Positions 6,325-9,925 of a DNA stretch of 9,925 nt are shown here, in pieces. Below the pieces are notes generated by a model. The model ran no database searches and was not told the origin of the DNA. It saw nothing but the letters and a program-made list of their open reading frames with translations. Every line of letters starts with the position of its first letter. The stretch's first letter is position 1. The stretch is from Bacteroidia bacterium. GTDB taxonomy: Bacteria > Bacteroidota > Bacteroidia > Bacteroidales > CAJPTX01. The position numbers and the translations under genes were made by a program. The stretch is from assembly GCA_905373665.1 (NCBI GenBank), contig CAJPTV010000083.1:1-9925 (forward strand), written 5' to 3'.

Positions 6325-7941
6325 TTAACGACGCAGGCGCGAGGCGAGCCCGCCGAGCAGCAGCAAGGCTATCGCAAAATAGGCAATGCGCCCGATGTAG
6401 TCGCCCCATTCGACGTAGAACGTGCGTACGGTTTGGGGATAGACCTCCGCACGAAAGGCATCTTTCACCCACCAGCCCCTTCGCTCGGTGACACGCCCCG
6501 CAGGGTCTATGATGCCCGAAATACCCGTATTGGCAGAGCGGACAAGCCACCGCCGCGTCTCGATGGCGCGCAGCTTGGCATAGTTGAAATGGTTACGGTG
6601 ACCGGGCGTATTGCCCCACCAGCCGTCGTTGGTAATTACGGCGAGGAGGTTCGCCCCGTTGCGCACGTAGCCTGTGCAAAATTCGCCAAAGACCGACTCG
6701 TAGCAGATGATGGGGGCTACCCCCACCGAGTCGCGTGTCCAAAAGACGGAGCGGTCGGGTTGTGTACCAAGGGTGCCGACCATTCCCCCGAGGTTAATGC
6801 TGATTTTGTCTAGGAAGCGCAGGAGCTGCGGATAGGGCATCATCTCCACGCCCACCACGAGCTTCGACTTGTGGTAATGTGCAGGGTCGTGGACCGAGTC
6901 ACTGAACCAGAGTGCCGCATTGTAGGCGTCGTACCACCCTTCGTTTTCGTAAAAAGCGTGTGCCGTAGGGGTGGGCGGCGCGACCGTGTCGTAGTAACGT
7001 AGGAGCGTTCCCCCGATAAGGAGATGACACTGGGGGTGCTGGGCTAAGAAGGCGCGCAGGAGGGCAAGTTGGGAGCTCTCCCCGAGCTGTTCTAACCAGA
7101 TGGCGGAGGGGATGGCCGTCTCGGGCATAGCCACAAAGCGCGTATTGGGGGTTATCTTTTCTTGGGCAAGAAGGAGCATCCGCTCGATCTGTTCCACGTC
7201 GGTAAGTCCGCTGAACTTTTCACGCCAAGGGTCTACGTTGGGTTGGATGACGACCACCTCAGTGGGTGTGCCCGTTCTCACCTCGGCTTCGGAGGGTAAA
7301 AGTGCACGGGAAAGGACGAATGGGGCGAAAAGGAGTAGAACGGTGATGCCGCCCAGCCACCAAAGTTGGCGACTTCGCGCCCCTCGCCACGAGATGAGGA
7401 TGGTGTAAAGGAGAAGGTTGACCAGCAGCACCCAAAGCGAACCGCCCAACGTGCCCGTATATTCGTACCATTGGATGGCCCATGGGGCACTCGCTAGTCC
7501 GTTGCCCAGTGTAAGCCACGGCCAGGCAATCTCCGAATTATGAAAGAAATACTCAAAGCCTAGCCAACCGAACAGGAGAGCCCAGAGACCCCAAGCCCAT
7601 CCCCAGCGTCGTGCTCCTTGTACCACGAGGGTGAGCACCAGCGTCATACACGCCGCCATGGCAAAGACTGCGCCCAGCATCCCCCCGATGGTCGCGCCCT
7701 GTATCCACCAAACCGAGGCACCGTTCCACGTTAGCGTAGCGAGGTAGAGCCAGCCGTAGCTCCGCCAGAAGCCCTTTTGTTGCACGACAAGCGTACGAAT
7801 GAGGTGCAACCACGGCAGCCATGCCACGAAGAGTATCGGCCAGCAGTCCACCTCCCACGGTAGACACAAGAGTAGTCCTCCCAGCAAGGCAAGCACCCAC
7901 GGCAGGTTGAGATAGTTCTGTAATCGATAGCGAAAAGGCAT
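6325..7941 (-). CDS. lnt: Apolipoprotein N-acyltransferase
   Basis: This inner-membrane enzyme adds the third acyl chain to the N-terminal cysteine of lipoproteins, the final step of lipoprotein maturation. The N-terminal part is a multi-helix membrane domain (hydrophobic stretches about 13-30, 35-50, 62-80, 85-108, 112-132, 165-183, 195-212). It is followed by a periplasmic nitrilase-fold domain (about 227-500) and a closing membrane helix (about 515-535). The catalytic triad is visible: E274 in AMPETAIP, K358 in YHKSKLVVGVE, and C413 in APIICYESVFG, with E366 in the position of the E. coli essential loop glutamate. NDGWWGNTPGHRNHF (438-452) and RSANTGISGIIDPAGRV are family hallmarks. The 538-residue length is close to the usual 500-540. 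It is the first gene of the minus-strand operon, with a -7 element 38 bases upstream and the aminotransferase 15 bases downstream. Confident. Confidence 0.95.
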   Translation of the reverse strand: MPFRYRLQNYLNLPWVLALLGGLLLCLPWEVDCWPILFVAWLPWLHLIRTLVVQQKGFWRSYGWLYLATLTWNGASVWWIQGATIGGMLGAVFAMAACMTLVLTLVVQGARRWGWAWGLWALLFGWLGFEYFFHNSEIAWPWLTLGNGLASAPWAIQWYEYTGTLGGSLWVLLVNLLLYTILISWRGARSRQLWWLGGITVLLLFAPFVLSRALLPSEAEVRTGTPTEVVVIQPNVDPWREKFSGLTDVEQIERMLLLAQEKITPNTRFVAMPETAIPSAIWLEQLGESSQLALLRAFLAQHPQCHLLIGGTLLRYYDTVAPPTPTAHAFYENEGWYDAYNAALWFSDSVHDPAHYHKSKLVVGVEMMPYPQLLRFLDKISINLGGMVGTLGTQPDRSVFWTRDSVGVAPIICYESVFGEFCTGYVRNGANLLAVITNDGWWGNTPGHRNHFNYAKLRAIETRRWLVRSANTGISGIIDPAGRVTERRGWWVKDAFRAEVYPQTVRTFYVEWGDYIGRIAYFAIALLLLGGLASRLRR

Positions 7942-7978
7942 AATCTTCCATATCCGTCCGTGAGGGATTGGTGGGACT

Positions 7979-7986
7979 CAAAAGTA
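7979..7986 (-). promoter_or_regulatory. Bacteroidetes -7 element for the lnt-sugar operon
   Basis: The minus strand reads TACTTTTG, matching TAnnTTTG, 37 bases before the lnt ATG; this gives a leader of about 30 bases. I see no TTTG at the -33 position. It is the best promoter candidate for lnt and the three sugar genes behind it, which have no gap large enough for another promoter. Confidence 0.5.
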
Positions 7987-8007
7987 CAGTTTTTTAGGAT
8001 AGTAGAC

Positions 8008-8029
8008 GGTAGAGGCTAAAGGGTAGAGG
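8008..8029 (+). repeat. Short direct repeat in the divergent promoter region
   Basis: GGTAGAGG occurs at 8008-8015 and again at 8022-8029, a 14-base period, with a weaker relative AGTAGACGG just before (8001-8009). It lies between the divergent -7 elements of lnt and the nuclease-like gene, where a regulator could bind. No regulator is encoded nearby and the repeat is short, so an operator role is only a possibility. Confidence 0.3.
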
Positions 8030-8037
8030 TTTTTCAT

Positions 8038-8045
8038 TATCTTCG
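8038..8045 (+). promoter_or_regulatory. Possible -7 element for the nuclease-like gene
   Basis: TATCTTCG is one base from the Bacteroidetes consensus TAnnTTTG and ends 22 bases before the ATG at 8068. No -33 TTTG is seen. The placement mirrors that of the lnt promoter on the other strand, but the match is imperfect. Confidence 0.3.
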
Positions 8046-8067
8046 TGGTAACGAACACAGGTAATAG

Positions 8068-9705
8068 ATGAATCAGTCACGCCGTTTGCCCATTAGCACG
8101 CAAGATTTTGAACAGTTGCGCAGGGATGGGGATCTCTATGTGGATAAGACACAGTATATCGAAAAGCTCTTTTCGCTCGGACGTATCTTTTTCCTGAGCC
8201 GTCCGCATCGTTTTGGGAAGAGTCTTTTCTTGTCTACTCTCAAGGCCTATTTTGAAGGAAGAAAGGAGCTCTTTGAAGGGCTGTATATTGCAGAGCGGGA
8301 GGAGGAAATAGCCCGTTGGGAGAGGCGCGCGCCATGGGAAGCGTCGCCTGTGCTTTATCTGGAACTCAATGCAGAGAATTTTTCTAGCTTTGAAGCTTTA
8401 GAGAATTGTTTAGACACCCACCTCACGGCATGGGAAGCGATGTATGGGAGCGACGGAGTGGCTAAGACTTCCGCAGGACGCTTCCGCGCTGTGGTGCAAC
8501 GTGCGTGCGAGAAGATGGGCAAACAGGTTGTCATTCTCATTGATGAATATGACAAGCCTCTCTTGGAAACCGTGACTAACGAAGAACTCAATATCGCGAT
8601 TCGTGCACAGCTTAAGGCCTTTTATGAGGTTCTTAAACAGTGTGATCGCTACATCCGTTTTGCCTTCCTTACGGGGATTACAAAGTTTAGTAAGACGACC
8701 CTCTTTAGCGGGGTGAATAATCTGATAGACATCACCTTGCTTGATGACTACGATGCGATCTGTGGCTTTACTGAGGAGGAGCTCACCGCCTACCTCTCAC
8801 CCCAAATAGCCAAGCTTGCCAAGGCGGAAAATAGTACGCTGGAAGAGACGCGTGCACGGCTCAAGAAAGAGTATGACGGGTATTGCTTTGCAGAGGAGGG
8901 AGCTCGGGTATATAACCCATATAGTCTGCTTAAAGTATTGGCTACGAGCAAATATAAATACTATTGGTTTGAGAATGCGACGCCCTCCTATCTTGTGCAC
9001 TACCTGAAGCGGATGTGGATCTTCGTCCCAGACCTAGATCAGGACGTAAAGATCGGCGCGCAGGTGGTGCAGGACTTCCGTTACAACGACCATGACGCAA
9101 TTATCCCGTTGCTCTTCCAGTCAGGCTACCTCACTATCAAGAATACCATTGCTAGGGCTACTATCTTTCAGCTAGGGTATCCGAATGAGGAGGTGCGTTT
9201 CGGGTTCTTGCATGAGCTGTTACCGCTCTATTCGAGCCTTACGCGCACGAACATAGATATCGTTGTCTTAGAGCTCTACGAACTCTTTGATAAGGGGGAT
9301 TTGGCGGGTGCTATGAAGCACGTCAGCGTAATCCTCGCGGGGATAATCTATGGCAACATCCCGAACGGTGAGGAGGGGCGTCCGTTGCGAGAGCAGTATT
9401 ACCAGTCGGTGCTTTATGCTGTTTTCCGTCTGCTCGGGGTGCATGCGCAAGCGGAGGTGGTGTGTGCCACGGGACGCATAGATATGTTGGTAACAACTCG
9501 CCACCACGTTTATATCTTTGAGTTTAAGGTCAACACCCAAGGTTCGGCACAGGACGCCATCGACCAGATTAAGGATCGGGAGTACTTCCGTGCGGTGCGT
9601 GCCGAAGGTCGTCCCGTTCACCTAGTGGGGGTGAGTTTTGATGAAAAAACGCGCAACGTCGGGGAGTGGAAAGAGGAAATGCTCGCGCCAGACGGGCGGG
9701 GGTGA
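8068..9705 (+). CDS. AAA-ATPase-like / PD-(D/E)XK nuclease-like protein
   Basis: This 545-residue protein combines two domains known together as a large, poorly characterised family in Bacteroidetes. The N-terminal AAA-ATPase-like domain begins with the family opening DFEQLRRDGDLYVDKTQYI (13-31) and carries a Walker-A-like SRPHRFGKSLF (44-54), a Walker B VVILIDEYDKPLL (154-166) and the conserved LTGITKFSKTTLFSGVNNL (201-219). A helical middle region (about 230-440) contains EYDGYCF and YNPYSLLKVL. The C-terminal PD-(D/E)XK-type core shows GRIDMLV (469-475) with D472 and IFEFKVN (483-489) with E485 and K487, so the usual D...ExK residues are present. No signal peptide or membrane segment is seen. 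It is transcribed divergently from lnt, stands alone, and has more A/T-rich codons than the minus-strand genes. Molecular role and target are unknown; nuclease activity is inferred from the motif. Confidence 0.9.
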   Translation: MNQSRRLPISTQDFEQLRRDGDLYVDKTQYIEKLFSLGRIFFLSRPHRFGKSLFLSTLKAYFEGRKELFEGLYIAEREEEIARWERRAPWEASPVLYLELNAENFSSFEALENCLDTHLTAWEAMYGSDGVAKTSAGRFRAVVQRACEKMGKQVVILIDEYDKPLLETVTNEELNIAIRAQLKAFYEVLKQCDRYIRFAFLTGITKFSKTTLFSGVNNLIDITLLDDYDAICGFTEEELTAYLSPQIAKLAKAENSTLEETRARLKKEYDGYCFAEEGARVYNPYSLLKVLATSKYKYYWFENATPSYLVHYLKRMWIFVPDLDQDVKIGAQVVQDFRYNDHDAIIPLLFQSGYLTIKNTIARATIFQLGYPNEEVRFGFLHELLPLYSSLTRTNIDIVVLELYELFDKGDLAGAMKHVSVILAGIIYGNIPNGEEGRPLREQYYQSVLYAVFRLLGVHAQAEVVCATGRIDMLVTTRHHVYIFEFKVNTQGSAQDAIDQIKDREYFRAVRAEGRPVHLVGVSFDEKTRNVGEWKEEMLAPDGRG

Positions 9706-9736
9706 AGGAGGGAAAGGATTGCTATTGGGCGCAAGC

Positions 9737-9816
9737 GGGGCTAACCCAGGGTCGGCTCTTGGGCTAAAAGTACCTACCCCTGACGGGGTTCAAGCGGTTG
9801 CCCCTTGAAGGGGGGC
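9737..9816. repeat. Palindromic repeat modules downstream of the nuclease-like gene
   Basis: Three small palindromic modules stand in a row. The first is TAACCC/GGGCTA (9742-9747 and 9761-9766, one mismatch), enclosing ACCC-A-GGGT. The second is ACCCC-TGAC-GGGGT (9776-9789). The third is GCCCC (9800-9804) with GGGGC (9812-9816). They resemble intergenic palindrome arrays of the CCCAGGG and CCCCTTnAAGGGG kind found in many Bacteroidetes genomes; that resemblance is from memory. No T-run follows directly, although a T-rich stretch begins at 9842, so a terminator role for the upstream gene is uncertain. Confidence 0.45.
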
Positions 9817-9879
9817 GAGGAATGCAGCCCTCAAAAGGAACTTTTTTATTTTACGTTCTTTACATAAAGGCTGTAAGAG

Positions 9880-9887
9880 TATCTTTG
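9880..9887 (+). promoter_or_regulatory. Outward-facing Bacteroidetes -7 element
   Basis: TATCTTTG is a full match to TAnnTTTG, preceded by an AT-rich stretch (9841-9868) with TTTA about 17 bases upstream instead of a clean TTTG. The following bases to the window end are A/T-rich leader-like sequence with no start codon yet. It probably drives a plus-strand gene starting beyond 9925. Confidence 0.5.
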
Positions 9888-9925
9888 CGCTGTCTTTCAC
9901 CGTCGAAATAACAAATTATAAAGCA

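Noticed and set aside
6322..6813. Plus-strand open frame opposite the end of lnt
   Set aside because: It lies within lnt, whose catalytic residues establish the opposite strand as coding.
8068..9705. Transposase or insertion sequence
   Set aside because: Motifs are those of the AAA/PD-(D/E)XK family, there is no DDE or HUH signature, and no terminal inverted repeats or target duplication frame the gene.

Overview
The window looks like a chromosomal segment of a Bacteroidales bacterium, most likely of the Porphyromonas/Porphyromonadaceae type. Four things point there: promoter -7 elements of the Bacteroidetes form TAnnTTTG, weak or absent Shine-Dalgarno sequences, a long LptF/LptG-type permease directly upstream of a bifunctional ribBA, and an AAA/PD-(D/E)XK protein of a family that is abundant in that phylum. 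The genus is an inference; no rRNA or other marker is present. All seven genes are complete and I see no frameshift.

Positions 1-413 hold no gene. They carry three copies of a two-hairpin REP-like repeat in +, -, + orientation, a separate GC-rich hairpin, and a probable terminator for the minus-strand genes. From 414 to 7941 six genes lie on the minus strand. In order of transcription these are lnt (apolipoprotein N-acyltransferase), a DegT/WbpE-type sugar aminotransferase, a WbpD-type N-acetyltransferase, a nucleotide-sugar 6-dehydrogenase, an LptF/LptG-family permease, and ribBA. The first four are packed with gaps of 15, -8 and 12 bases and probably form one operon from a promoter at about 7980. 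The permease and ribBA follow a 95-base gap that has its own -7 element at 3200-3207. A divergent intergenic region (7942-8067) separates this block from a plus-strand gene (8068-9705) encoding an AAA-ATPase-like/PD-(D/E)XK nuclease-like protein. The last 220 bases contain stacked palindromic modules and an outward-facing promoter (-7 at 9880-9887) for a gene beyond the window.

The theme is the cell envelope. The sugar genes encode three of the steps that make a UDP-2,3-diacetamido-2,3-dideoxy-glucuronic-acid type sugar. In Porphyromonas this Wbp/Vim-type pathway supplies A-LPS and the linker sugar by which type IX secretion cargo is attached to A-LPS. Here those genes are co-transcribed with lipoprotein acylation (lnt) and sit beside an LPS-export-type permease. 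The C3-oxidising enzyme (WbpB) needed between dehydrogenase and aminotransferase is not in the window. I found no convincing wholly new system. The most notable items are the covarying two-hairpin repeats, the incomplete wbp cluster tied to lnt, and the palindrome-rich tail behind the nuclease-like gene.
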